DNA from: Neostapfia colusana
Taxonomy: Eukaryota > Streptophyta > Magnoliopsida > Poales > Poaceae
Assembly (NCBI GenBank): GCA_030760725.1
Contig: JASWHV010000005.1
Span: 87,612,622 to 87,676,621, forward strand
Direction of reading: 5' to 3'
Length of the DNA: 64,000 bases
Made by a program: the position numbers and the translations under genes. Numbering within the stretch: position 1 is the stretch's first letter; the number at the start of each line of letters is the position of its first letter. A model generated the notes under the pieces. The model did no database searches and had not been told where the DNA came from. It was given only the letters and a program-made list of their open reading frames with translations. This document shows, piece after piece, positions 1-11,055 of the stretch.

Positions 1-445
1 CTTTCCTCTCTCTCTTCTAAATGACTAAAAAACGAAAGATTGACGTAAACCTATACAACATGCGTCACCCGTTTCGAACGGGCCCGTCTCACATGTGTTA
101 CGCATGTGAGGCGTGTACGTTCGGAATTGTCCCTTTTTGGACAGCCTGGGAGTGACCGAGGGGGCGTGGCATGTGATGAAACACGGGTTTAGATCTAGAC
201 AAGATTTCGACGGCATAACCCTGTTGTTCTCTGCTGCACCATTTTCGGGCGTGCAGTGGAGAACAGCGGGGTTATGCTGCCGAAATTTTGTTCGGATCCA
301 TACCACGCGTCTCGTCAGTAGCACGCTCCGCGCGATCACTCTTGGGTGGGTTTAGGACCTATCCTTTCCAATAGATGTAGGGCCGTGACATAAATAAATT
401 ATAAAGTAACTATAATTTCCTTGACATTAAACTGCAGATTCAAAC
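1..445. other. Untranslated leader of CACTA-1
   Basis: No credible gene is visible. The stretch lies directly upstream of the TNP2 start at 446. It contains two partly complementary blocks, around 205-225 and 255-285, where the GGCATAACCCTGTTGTTC region faces a GAACAGCGGGGTTATGC region. These could fold into a stem. Short open frames on both strands look like chance. Confidence 0.5.
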
Positions 446-1264
446 ATGGGTGAGGATCGTAGTTGGATGTATACCGGTTGGAATAACAGTTCTGGTGGTC
501 ACTCAGATGAGTGGTTCGCAAAGACAGATGCTTTTGTAGATCGAGCTTTTTCATTGTCAAAGATCGATATGGTGCGGTGCCCATGTACGAAATGTCAAGG
601 TGCAAAGTGTTGGGACAAAGTGAATTTGGCGTTTCACTTATGTCGATACGGTTTCATGCAAGATTATGAGGTGTGGACCTTTCACGGTGAGACTTCTTCT
701 CAACCCTTACAAGTTTCAGATGAGGATGACAACACGGGGGTCGATAGGATGGACGAGATGCTTGATACCATAAATCCTGAATTGATGGAGGATCCTCCTC
801 CAACGGAGGTTGAAGCGTTTTTCACGCTCCTCAAAGCTTCGGAAGAGCCGTTGCATGAACACACCGAAGTGACGCTCCTTACTTTCATGACTAGATTTAT
901 GGCCATTAAGTCTAAGTATTTCTTCTCCAATAACTTCTACAACGATCTTATCAAATTGATCAGCGATATCCTTCCACAACCACATAAAGTGCCTAAAGAT
1001 ATGTATCAGTCTAAGAAGTTGATTTCTGGTCTAGGTATGAAATATGAGAAGATTGATATGTGTCTAGACAATTGCATGCTTTTTTGGAGAGAGCATGCCA
1101 ACGAGAACAAGTGCTTAAAATGTGGTAAAGCGAGATTTGTCGAAGTTGTTAATGACGACGGTTCAAAAGTAATGACTCAAGTCGCACAGAAGCAGCTTCG
1201 CTACTTGCCTGTCACACCTAGGTTCAAGCGTTTGTTTCTATCTAAAAAACAGCTAGACACATGA
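446..1264 (+). pseudogene. TNP2-like CACTA transposase, N-terminal fragment
   Basis: This 272-codon frame is the start of a plant CACTA transposase. Residues of about 7-78 match the transposase-associated domain, with WMYTGW near the start and a CPCTKC cysteine motif. From about residue 150 it enters the TNP2 domain, including FFSNNFYNDLIKLI and a CLKCGKARF zinc-like motif. The family protein would bind subterminal repeats and catalyse excision in the nucleus. The ATG at 446 is the natural start because the conserved N-terminal motif follows within a few residues. The frame ends at TGA 1262-1264, exactly where the homologous protein should continue into a MRWHKEG motif. That motif is present in another frame from 1261, so one coding sequence is broken here. 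Confidence 0.85.
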
Positions 1265-2187
1265 GATGGCATAAAGAAGGTGTACGTGAGAACAACATCA
1301 TGATGGTGCACCCGTCGGACGGTGAGACATGGAAGGCGCTTGACCGCTTTGATCCAGATTTCGCCAATGACGCGAGAAATATTCGCTTTGGATTGGCGAC
1401 AGATGGCTTCTCACCGTTTAGTACAAACGCCACACCATACTCTTGTTGGCCCGTGTTCGCTATTCCGTACAACTTACCACCATCGCTTTGTATGAAGTAT
1501 GAGTTCATGTTCCGATGCCTTATTGTACCTGGACCGGATCATCCTGGTTCACGACTGAACGTGATGATGCAGCCATTGATGGAAGAGTTCAAAATGTTAT
1601 GGACAGGAGTCGAAGCTTACGACTGTTATAGAAAACAGAAATTCAACCTTCGAGCTGCGTACTTGTGGTCTGTTCATGATTTTCCAGCTTACGGCATGTT
1701 TTCTGGCTGGAGCACTCATGGTCGATTGACATGTCCAATATGTGTTTCGGACACGGATTGTTTTCGTCTAAGTCATGGTGGCAAGATATGCTACTTTGAT
1801 TGTCATAGACGTTGGTTACCGCCAAATCACGTGTTTAGGCAACAGAGAAATGCCTTCAGGAAGGGTACCATTGTAAAAAAGGGACCACCACAACGTCTGA
1901 ACGGGTCGGAAATTGTTAAACAGCTCAACAATCTAGTGCCAGATGAAGGTCGTTCTGGATATTTTTTTGGTTACGGAGAGGATCACAATTGGACTCATAT
2001 ATGTGCACTATGGGAGTTACCGTATATGAAGTCTTTAATTCTAATGCATAACATTGATATCATGCACCAGGAACGTAACATGGGCGAATGCATCATAAGC
2101 ACGTGCTTGGATATGACGGGGAAAACAAAAGATCGATGGTCCGGTTTACGAAGTAGAGTACATGATCGTGATACTGATGAATTTTGA
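1261..2187 (+). pseudogene. TNP2-like CACTA transposase, core fragment
   Basis: This 308-codon frame continues the transposase after a frameshift. Recognisable TNP2 features are MRWHKEG at its start, the GLATDGFSPF segment carrying a conserved catalytic-type Asp, a VHDFPAYG segment, a CPIC zinc pair and a HNIDIMH segment close to the end. It overlaps the previous frame by the four bases ATGA (1261-1264). Full TNP2 proteins run on for several hundred residues past the point where this one stops. Here the homology ends around GKTKDRW, and a stop follows within about 15 residues. The next gene starts only 87 bp later, so an internal deletion probably removed the C-terminal half. Confidence 0.83.
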
Positions 2188-2274
2188 AATTGAGTACAAG
2201 TATCGTTTCTTTCATCTCTTCTTTCGTCTTCTATATTTTCCTTTAAATTCATTATCAAATTTCCTTTCATCAGG

Positions 2275-4861
2275 ATGTCATCGAGCAGTAGACGACAGGG
2301 GACGCGGGGCTTTCTGCCCCCGAGAGCAGACTCCGTTTTCCAGGGCTGTCAGTCCAGCAATGGTAGACTGTCTCAGCTATTGGGCCTCGACAGAGGCCAG
2401 GGGTCACGAGAGCGGTCACGACAGGTAAAGAATATTAAATTACATAAATTATATAAATAACTTTCTTAAATCTATATTACCAATCTTCAAATTTTTAGGA
2501 CGACTCTACGTCTGAGGAGACAGAGGCCAGGGGTCCTCTTCAGACACCACAGGTTTCGGAGCCTGTTACAGATCCTGCTTTGGATCCTCTTCAGGTTCCG
2601 GCACCGAGGATTCAGACCCTGCTTCAGAGCCTTCCACAGAGCCTGATGTGGAGCCGGCTCCACAGCGGCTTTACAGGAGGAGCCACTACGTGGCTCCTCC
2701 TCCGGTTCCTGCACGGCCAGAAGATCGGGTCGTTATTCGTCCGGTTGGCGATAGGTAAGTAAATCTATAACAAATCAATTTAGATATTTTAACACTTATA
2801 TATGTACTAATTGAGAATCGTGTATTAGGTCTTGGGCCGATGACTCGTTCACGGGTCAAGGACGCCACCGCCAGGTCAACGCTGTCCTGGGTCAGCTCAT
2901 CCGTTGTCACTACCCCGGTCTAGTGAACGGACGGGCTGCTACGTCTTGGGACGATTACGCTACGACCCAGGACATTACCTACGGCAACCACCAGGAGCAT
3001 GTGTGGCATGAATTCATGGTAAGTAAATCGTCTATTCGTTAAATGCGAACCTATTATATGTTAAATACATTAACTTGTATATTTCTACTTGTAGAAATAT
3101 TACCGTTTGGAGGACGAGGCCCAGCTGGATCACGCTCGCCTGGTCTTCAACAACAACGCTAGGAAGCTCCTGACGCAGTCGATTTCAACGGCTCGCATTC
3201 AGGCTACGAAGGCGTATTATAAGTTGCATCCGGACGAGGGTGAGCCGGGGCAGTTTAGGGATGTGGCGGATAAGTACTTGACGGAGGCACAGTACGCAGA
3301 GGTAAATTCTTTATTTTACTTTGCTTCATTATCCAATTTTCATCAATGTTTTCATCCAACAACAAATGTGTGCAGGTCAGCGTACCGTGGCTTGAGTCCT
3401 GTCCGGACGCCTACAGTTCCCTGTGTGCTCGTTGGGCGAGCCAGGGCTTCCAAGGCGTGTCGATGACCCGCCGACAGAGTCGAGGGACGGACGGGAAACA
3501 CCGTCTTGGCGGGGACGGCTACGTACGCCTTGCTAAACGGATGGTAAGTGATACTCGAATTATATTCTAGTTAATTTCTATCGCTATCATTGTGCTAACA
3601 CGTATCGATAGGAGCGCGAGATCGGTCAGGAGCCGACCGCTATCCAGGTGTGGAGGAGGGGTCACATGGGAAGTGACCTCTCGCAGCCTGATCAGCTGTC
3701 TTCTCAGACAGCAACAGAGACGTTGGTGAGTTCTTTAGTTGACTTAATTGTATTATCTTTAAAACTTCTGATGATTTTAATTTTCTGTATTTTCAGGAAA
3801 AGTATGGGGAGGAGGTGCGGAGGCTTCGAGGCGACGATTACGATTGGCAGAACTCGCCGATCGTACCCGAAGCCGCCTATGCAAGCGGTGACGGTAAACC
3901 TCACGGGCGGTGAGTTCTGTTGTTTTCATTTACTTTCATTAACTTCGAGATACGAAACTTTAATACTCTTACTTCGTTGTGTAGGTTGGCCATCTTCGAT
4001 GGAGTAGTAGACTCGAGGGAGGCGCGGTCTTACTCGAGGGCCTCTTCATCACAGGGTGGATCCAGCAGGCGTGGCAGCCGTGATCTGGAGCTCCAGAGTG
4101 TCCAGGAGGAGCTCCAGAGGACGCAGGAAGCGCTGAGGCTCGCGAACGAGAGGCAGGCAGCCGAGCTCCGGGCTAGGGACGAGTATCAACACTCGTACAT
4201 GCTACACCTGCAAGCTGCCATGCAGGTAAGTTCAGATCATTGTACTCAACGTTTCTAATATATAAATGACATGTATAATAATTTACTTCATATTTGCAGG
4301 CTATGGCCACAGGACAACCCGTTGTCTTTCCTCAGTGGGCGCCGCCACCGATACAACTAACACAGGGGCTGACGTCAGGAGCACAGGTACAAAATTTCTC
4401 ATAATAGCTGCAACTAGTTAAATTTACTCAAATTTAGTTGAATTTGATCAAACTTACTTAAACTTAGAGAAAACTAGTTAAACATCCTCAAACTGAGTAA
4501 AATATGGTACAACTTACTCAACTATAGTCAAATATGACCAAACTTACTCAAACATAGCCAAAACTTTTTGAACTAGCTCAAACACAAACACTACTAGTCC
4601 ATACTTCTCAAACTTAGTAAAATATGAGCAAACTTACTCAAACATAGCCAAATCTAGCTAACTTGCTCAATTTTAACTTGTAATAAGTTTATTTAATCAT
4701 ATACACATTTGTGAACTTCTAATTTGTCTAACTATACGTGTACATCATAGGGATCGGCGACGCGGGCTCAGGAAACTCCATCCCCTCAGCAACCAGCGTT
4801 TGGACGAGCGCACGATGACTTCCTGGACTCCGGTGGCAGCGGTCGGGGTAGCGTAGGGTAG
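2275..4861 (+). CDS. Multi-exon Transposase_24 / TNPA-like CACTA protein
   Basis: This is the second gene of CACTA-1, which in En/Spm-type elements encodes a subterminal-repeat binding factor. I infer ten exons from GT-AG borders and frame continuity: 2275-2424, 2499-2754, 2829-3018, 3095-3301, 3376-3543, 3612-3725, 3797-3909, 3985-4225, 4300-4386 and 4751-4861. Exons 3-7 give a Transposase_24-like core (SWADDSFTGQGRHRQ, KYYRLEDEAQLDHA, VWRRGHMGSD). Exon 8 encodes a Gln/Glu/Arg-rich coiled coil (LQSVQEELQRTQEALRLANE). The C-terminus is Pro/Gln-rich. Exons 3-10 join in frame. The exon 1 to exon 2 join does not enter the conserved frame, because a TGA lies in that frame near 2513, so either another splice site is used or there is a frameshift. 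Confidence 0.72.
4387..4750 (+). repeat. Last intron of the CACTA-1 gene, filled with a degenerate AT-rich repeat
   Basis: This predicted GT-AG intron contains about 300 bp of loosely repeated units such as CAAACTTACTCAAACATAG, separated by AAAATATGA-type spacers. The units look like a diverged minisatellite of roughly 25-35 bp. No coding potential is visible. Confidence 0.6.
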
Positions 4862-4989
4862 TGTGGCGTGCGTATAGTGTTTTTATGCAATTCTGTGATG
4901 TATATTTTGATTGCCTGTGATCTGGCCATCGAGCCAGGGCTGGCCTCGAAGCCAGGGCAGGATTTTCTATTTTTTTTAAAAAAAAATTG

Positions 4990-5370
4990 GAAAGCTTATT
5001 GACGAAGGTTTCTGGTACTTGGCCGTCGTCAATAAGCCATTAGTATTGACGACGGCCATGTACCAGAAACCTAGTGTAAACCGTCGTCAATAAGCCACGG
5101 TTACTGACGACGGTTTCCTGGCCGTCGTCAATAAGCTTATTAACGACAGCCTGATTTAGCTGTCGTCAATAAGTTTATTGACGACAACTAGATTTAGCTG
5201 TTGTCAATAAGGTTATTGACGACGGTAACCGTCGTCAATAAATTTATTGACGACTAATAATTGACGACAGCCGAAAACCGTCGTCTATAAAGTTTTACCG
5301 TCGTCAATAACTTATTGACAATGGTAGTGTCCTTATTGACGACGGTTTCCGGCCGTCGTCTATAGTCCCG
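4990..5370. repeat. Subterminal repeats of CACTA-1
   Basis: More than a dozen copies of TTATTGACGACGG and its reverse complement CCGTCGTCAATAA occur in about 380 bp, in both orientations and often as facing pairs. Dense subterminal repeats next to the terminal inverted repeat are the usual transposase-binding region of CACTA elements. Copies nearer the end are better conserved, and some carry GACGACAG or GACAATGG variants. Confidence 0.85.
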
Positions 5371-5382
5371 ATTCCTGTAGTG
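5371..5382 (-). repeat. CACTA-1 terminal inverted repeat, right end
   Basis: The minus strand reads CACTACAGGAAT. The adjacent GAA (5383-5385) would be one copy of the 3-bp target duplication. The partner end lies outside the window. Confidence 0.8.
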
Positions 5383-5559
5383 GAAGAATGGACGAATTCT
5401 AGAGATATGCCTAGTGGAGGAGCCAATAAGATTGCGAGTGAACTATGTCTCTTCATGTGTCGCGAAATTTTCCGCCGAAAAGGGCAGTTCTTTGATGAGA
5501 CAGGTGTAATAGCTGATGTGCCAGAACTTTGCCAGTATGAGCATCGAAATAGTTTTTAG
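5383..5559 (+). pseudogene. C-terminal exon of a CACTA-associated protein, possibly Ulp1-like protease, cut by CACTA-1
   Basis: From the first base after the CACTA-1 end, an open frame of 58 codons runs to TAG at 5557-5559. It contains KIASELCLFMCREIFRRKG and a following QFFDETG. The LC-x-FM-x-REI spacing resembles, from memory, the tail of transposon-borne C48 (Ulp1-like) cysteine proteases of grass CACTA elements. The catalytic His/Asp/Cys part would lie upstream and is not in the window. The frame has no ATG at its start, consistent with interruption by insertion. The family assignment is uncertain, but the open frame flush with the insertion point is seen directly. Confidence 0.5.
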
Positions 5560-5724
5560 TGAAAAACTTGTAAACTATGAATTGAGATGTATTGTACTGT
5601 ACATATGTATATGAGATAACTTTTTGGTGATATTGTGTCGATGATGCTTGTCAGAATATATTGTTTCTCCTGTGTGTGAATGTGCATATGAAATTGACCA
5701 GGAAATTAGAAATAACAGCATGTA

Positions 5725-6240
5725 GTACCTAACAAACCGCCTATGATAATATAATTTTACAGACGACTTACCGTAGGTAAAGAACCGCCTGTGATAATAT
5801 AGTTTCATAGGCGGCTAGTCATAGGTAAAGAGCCGCCTGCGATAATGGAGTTACAGAGGCGGATAATATTACGTTAAAAACCTCCTGCGATAAACATTCT
5901 TCACAGGTGAACAGTCGTAGGTAAAGAACCGCCTGCGATAATGGAGTTATCACAGGCGGATACTCTTACATTACAAACTGTCCGTGATAAAGATTCTTCA
6001 CAGGCGGCTAGTCGTTGGGATAGGCTGCGATAATGGAGTTATCACAGGCGGATACTCTTACATTACAAACCGCTTGTGATAAAGAGTCTTCCCGGCGAAT
6101 TCATAAAGGTTAAGACCACCTATGATAACTTTTTTCACAGGCGGTTTAAGTTTCCGCCTGTGAAAATTGCTCATTATCACAGGCTCTTCATTTCAGGCGG
6201 TTTTGAAAACCACATGTGATAATACTTTTAGAGCCGCCTG
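5725..6240. repeat. Subterminal repeats of CACTA-2
   Basis: Repeated ACCGCCTGTGATAA and TTATCACAGGCGG motifs occur throughout in alternating orientation, with diverged versions such as GCCGCCTGCGATAATGGAG. One unit of about 100 bp is nearly duplicated at 5930-5995 and 6028-6085. The block ends next to the terminal repeat at 6245-6258. Confidence 0.82.
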
Positions 6241-6244
6241 AGAC

Positions 6245-6258
6245 TTGTTGTAGTAGTG
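6245..6258 (-). repeat. CACTA-2 terminal inverted repeat, right end
   Basis: The minus strand reads CACTACTACAACAA, a common type of grass CACTA terminus. A CT-repeat microsatellite follows at once, so the target duplication cannot be judged. Confidence 0.7.

Positions 6259-6346
<88 letters not shown>
6259..6346. repeat. Compound microsatellite (CT)n(AT)n
   Basis: About 14 CT units are followed by about 30 AT units. The array abuts the CACTA-2 terminus exactly. Open frames across it encode only Leu/Ser or Tyr/Ile runs and are not genes. Confidence 0.95.
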
Positions 6347-6350
<4 letters not shown>

Positions 6351-7197
6351 CTTCCTATATATTGGACGAGATGCTGGTTGCAGCCGAGAAATGGAAAGGA
6401 CAAATGCAAGCAGTTTGTGGTGGCAGAAGAGACAAAGATGGAATTGTGTACCTTGCTTATCAGTTTGGTCATACTTTAATTATGATGAGTCATTTTATAT
6501 ATGGTTTGTAAACATCCGGTGTTTGCATATGTGTATATTATCAGTTTTTTTCCTAGATGTTTTTACTATGCCGGTTTCTGGTATGTTATGCCATGAATGC
6601 TATAACAACATCCTTCTCAATTTCAAAATAGAATAAGAAACTAGAGAGTTCTTAACTATAATATCAGAGGCGTTAATAGTGAAAATTGAAGAGGCCTCTG
6701 GTTGCCTATTATCATTACATTTACAATTCAGAAGAAGCAGTTATTTCTCTTTTTCTGGAATAAATATCATTACCAGTTCATAACTGAAAGCGATACATAA
6801 ATTAATTATTTGTAATGGTTCCAGTTGTGATCCGGTACATATACTCTATGGGACTAAATTCTATTTATAGCTTCTAAATATCTGTGGCATCATTTCCCAA
6901 GCACCACGGACGTGACTACATATGCACTAGCAATCACTGACTTTTGGGCCCAATGACCCTATGGTCGACTACGACTACTAATGCATATGTAGTATTGAAG
7001 AGGATATGCTCCCGCCTCTATCAGTTTGGCTATTCGACACGACATAACGCCCAAAGCGTTGCTCTCCCCATTTGTGCCCAAATCCCCTTCCCGCTATGGG
7101 ACATGTCTCTTTAGAACTGGTTGAGAAATAAGACCCGAAGCAGATGATCAGTATCACAATCGGTTATTGTTTGAAACCAATTCAGATATTACTTACT
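6347..7197. other. Unassigned DNA between CACTA-2 and the first Tekay LTR
   Basis: No recognisable gene. A 46-codon frame at 6371-6511 (plus; begins MLVAAEKWKGQMQAV, ends at TAA) is open but resembles nothing I know. The stretch from 6515 to 6650 is T-rich and looks like a 3' untranslated region. The rest is AT-rich, unique-looking sequence. It may be host intergenic DNA or decayed transposon. Confidence 0.4.
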
Positions 7198-10100
7198 TGT
7201 GAGGACCGGGGTCCCAACAGTCTAGAAATCGTGCGATGCGACACCCAACAACACACTTTAATAGAACTTCATATTACATAACATACACTTGAATTTACAT
7301 TGTCAAGTGGAAGATACATTATATTTCAAATATCTACAGCAGAAGTATTGTTCTTAACTCACGCACTCATGTCTAAGCTAAGCAAAATAGTGGACGGTCC
7401 AGCCTGTGGACAGTTCACACTAGCAGCGTCCTTGTCTCAAGGCGGCGTGCAGGGCTCCCATTAAGTTGTATACCCTAGTGGCCTCCATCTCGAGCCCTTC
7501 GTCAAATGAGGCCATAGATGGCCCATCACCTGCACCAACAATTTATATAGCAACCGTTAGCACAAAGGCTCAACAAGTCTTAACCGTCTCGTCTACGCAT
7601 GAAACTCTAAATGCTGCGAAAGACTTAACATAAGCAACTGATGATTGCATAAATAGACTTGTCTAACAGTAGGTTCTTAACCTCAACTTTTAAGCAGAAG
7701 ATTAGTCCCCTGGTGCTGAACAACATTGTAAATCCACAATTAAACAAGAAACGCTTAATTATGATGCGTCTTACCTTAGGGGGGAAATTAGATTTAATTT
7801 GCACTACTCTACTTCACACAAGGTTTCAATTCAATATTCAATAATGTTATTAATGTTATTTATAATGCAACTACTATTTCTTACTACGTCACAACTTAGT
7901 GAAGAAGCGGTACTCATTTAACCACAAGGGACGGTGATTGCAATCAGAAGACACTCGGTATACACGACATGTACGCCCATACTAGAAGGTGCAAGAGGCA
8001 CACTCTCTTTCTGCCGTACACGGCCACCTTTCACGAGGACACTCAATCGTTGAACCAGTCCTACCGTCCCGAGCAGGAGGTCCCTACACGGAGCAATCAT
8101 CCTCGACGTTGCCCGCTAGCGGATTTACACCTTGCTGCCCTCAACCAACTCCTTTAAGATGGTGAGCATTGCCTCAACAACTAAGTTAACTAAGCTAAAT
8201 TGGTTTCCTGGAACCCATATATCCAATATGCTACCAGTACAGTTCAAACTTGCTCAGCGGGGCTGCACACCGCACGGTCCTTGATCAACATAAGCAGAGC
8301 TACGCACACAAGACCTCCTCGTATTGTTGCATCCTACATCTCTGCCCCGTCTCATTTTCAATTGAGTGGATCATGTTTGAGAACCATCCGTTTCCCCTAT
8401 TCTTTCTCTCGCGAGTAGATTCCAACTACTCTTCTTCTACCGAATCCTTTCTACGACACAAGCCTAGCTGGAGTCTACACGATAGAGTACTATGCTACCC
8501 TTGTATGACAAGGATCATTTGGGTTATGCATTTGGGTTTCAATCATTCTAACTTAATGTACATCTTATCACTAAGTAATCATAGGTTATAAAGTAAAACT
8601 TAATAAACGCTGGTTAAATAAAAACAGGGGCTTGCCTTGTTGCTGCTCTGGTTCCCATTTAGTCTCCGGAGGAAGGCTAGTAAGTGGCTCTAGAGTCTCC
8701 TCGAGCTCGGAAACTAAACGATATGAAACAATATGCAAAGAGTGGAATTAATTATGTGACTAAGATTCATATGTTTAATTGGATGTATTAAAAAATGAAC
8801 TCCAATGCCCCTCAGATTTCTATAGTTGCTAACATCGATCACACATGACCTGCTAGTCAAGTTTCATGATTTATTAGTTAAGTATGTGTTTATAAGAAAT
8901 CCCTAAGGCATTAATTTTCTCTAAAATTCCAGAGAAAATTTGGGGCATTGAGATGCAGCAAAGTATGTTTTTCATACAATACATGTCATAAGAGTCCAAT
9001 AAAATTGGTTTCATAATTTTCTAAGCCTTATACAGAGGGATATGGTTGTTACAAGTTGGTATCCATTTCTGAAATTGATTATGTGATTTTTGGGAATTTT
9101 CAGGGACATAGGACAAAATTCTATTATTTACCCAACTTAACAATGTACACTGAAGCTGAAATTTGGACAAAAGATCTATGGTATTAAAGGACTGGTCTGG
9201 CCAAATTTGGGATTTTTCCTAACACGGGATCTCCTGGAATTAATTCCTAAATATTTAAATTAAAGTAATTAATCAACATAATCCAGAGACTTTCATACCA
9301 ATTAAATAGTATTGCTAGAATGTACTGGTCACAAGGATTGTAACAAGATTTGTTTGAGAAATTTTGGATAATACCACTGAAAGATATGAATTTCTAAAGT
9401 TTGCCCTCAAACTGGAACTATTTTCCTATTAAAAATCCTTAAACAGTCGACCCGGGCTCACCCATTTAAAATGGACCACTCAGAGCACAGCAACACCGGG
9501 CTACAGAATTAACCCACGCTGCCACACTGGATCCGGGCCACAACTGATCCGACCAGCCACTGACATGTGGGCCAGCCGGAGTCTTCTTCTACCTCATGAC
9601 ACCCGATCCTTCCCATGGTAGCACACGACGACGAGCTTGCCCCGGAGGTTTCCCGGCCGTCTGGATATCAAAGTCACCGCCAGAGCCTAACTTTGCACGC
9701 TGAACATGCTGGTGGCTTTATACCACGCCCGCAATGGCCGAAGCATGGCTGACCACGGCGGCAGCGGGTCAAAGCTCGCCGGCTATGGTGTTCTAGCTCG
9801 GGAAGGCCTTATTTCGATCGGGTTTTGCTCCTAAAGCATCACCAGATCATGTGGAGCATGAAAATGGACCAAGAAGCCGATGAAAATGGACAGAACGTAG
9901 AGCTCACTGGTGAACCGATAGTTTTTTACTGCCAAGAGCAAAAACTTGGTGAACTCCTCGATTTCTCGGTCAAATCTTGTTACTTCTTCCTACAGCTCCT
10001 TAGGGATATCTAGATCATGTCCTTAAATGCATAAGATTGTTCACGGATTTGTGAGATGAATTCTACCCCGAAAGTCTTCAGCTCAATTGAACTAACAGGG

Positions 10101-10860
10101 ACAAAAGCAGGAAATACTCTGCGCACGATAAATGAAACGTTGAACGGATTTCACCACAAGCAAGAGGGAACTCCGGCACACCTTTTTGCTTTGTGATCAA
10201 CGCGAGAGGAGGCGTGGATTCGGTGGCGCGATGGTGACCCAAAGAGGGCGGCGGAGAAGCTTGGGCGCAGCGAGCGTGGAGAGGCATAGCAAAGAGTGTT
10301 TTCACTGGTGCAGTGGGTGAAAAGATCCGCGAGGAGGTGAAGATATGGCCGCATTCACAGCAGATTGACAGCAACTGCTCCCCTTGGTGGAATTCAGTGC
10401 CTGTGACGCTCGGTGGGGGCGCACACGAGAGAGCGAAGAAAAACCAGTACACTCTAAATCGACATGTGGGTCCCACCTCCCTCATATCCGCTTTGTAATT
10501 TTAGTTTAAAATAGTAAACCAATTCTTAAAATAGTAAAAAATGGCATGTAGACTAAACTGAATATGGGGAATCCAATGGTCCAACTCAATTTGGATTTGG
10601 ATGAAGTTGAATTTGGAAACTGATGTTTTGAATTTAAATTTGAATTCCCACTTTACCTCATCCAATTAAATAGCAAACCTGATCCAAACTTAGTGAAATA
10701 TGGTAAGGATACTATTTGGAATCTGGAGAACCTAGTTGTGGACCTAATAATAAGCTAAAGGTGATCACCACATATTTAGGGCTGAATTCAAATTCAAAAA
10801 GGAAATTCAAACCGATTTGGTAGAATTCAAATTACAGCCCACTTTTGAACTTTTGAGAGT
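7198..10860 (-). mobile_element. H: Tekay-type LTR, minus strand, truncated
   Basis: The minus strand ends ...GTCCTCACA at 7198, matching the CA end of Tekay LTRs. It shares with the LTRs of A, B and D several blocks in the same order: the CGATGCGACACCCAACAACACA block, the exon/intron borders described separately, the GGTACTC...GGGACGGTGATTG block, the GAGTAG hairpin and the CATGTGGGTCCCAC block at about 10463. No primer-binding site lies to the left, so this is the outer side of a 3' LTR or a solo LTR. The right end, which should read TTTTACA or similar, is missing. A plus-oriented LTR (C) begins by about 10940, so the border near 10860 is approximate. Confidence 0.7.
7420..8713 (-). CDS. 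Spliced acidic ORF inside LTR H, last two exons
   Basis: Two exons on the minus strand, 8713-8636 (78 nt) and 7529-7420 (110 nt, ending TAG), are separated by a GC-AG intron of 1106 nt. The first follows a CGTTTAG acceptor and ends CAAG before GCAAGC. The second follows GGTGCAG. Both are open in one frame and join in phase 1, with a Gly codon split as G/GT. The first peptide is acidic (LEETLEPLTSLPPETKW, then EQQQ). The second includes FDEGLEMEATRVYNLMGALH. B has the same exon positions, phase and splice signals. Function is unknown. No start codon is assigned because upstream exons were not resolved. The open frames are short, so coding status is an inference. Confidence 0.4.
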
Positions 10861-11055
10861 TGAAAGCTAGCGGATTAACGTGGCTGAAGATCTTTTGGAG
10901 GGAGTAAAGTGTAGTCATCAGTGGAGAGAGAGGGAGAAAACCAAGTGGGACCCACATGTCAGCTGCAGAAGAAGTCTTCAGCCGGTTCCCGGTTCCTTCC
11001 CGAAAGCCACCGAGCTGCACACCGATGCACCGAGCGGAGACGTGCAGCCTCCTTC

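Larger units (their letters stand above)
1..5382 (+). mobile_element. CACTA-1: CACTA (En/Spm) DNA transposon, 3' portion
   Basis: This is the right-hand part of a class II CACTA element. Seen directly: a TNP2-type transposase region (446-2187), a second multi-exon transposon gene (2275-4861), dense inverted subterminal repeats (about 4990-5370) and a terminal CACTACAGGAAT, read on the minus strand at 5371-5382. The left terminus is not in the window. No matching CACTA end or GACGACGG-type subterminal repeats occur near base 1, so the element extends upstream. It lies inside a second CACTA element, whose reading frame resumes at 5383. The TNP2 gene is frameshifted and lacks its C-terminal half, so this copy probably cannot move itself. 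Confidence 0.88.
5383..6258 (+). mobile_element. CACTA-2: right end of an outer CACTA transposon
   Basis: A coding exon end, a separate family of subterminal repeats (TTATCACAGGCGG type) and a terminal CACTACTACAACAA on the minus strand (6245-6258) define the right end of a second CACTA element. CACTA-1 is inserted in it, immediately left of 5383. The subterminal repeat sequence differs completely from that of CACTA-1, so these are two families rather than one element with two ends. Confidence 0.78.

Noticed and set aside
6188..6479. Frames encoding Tyr/Ile and Leu/Ser repeats
   Set aside because: They are translations of the CT/AT microsatellite.
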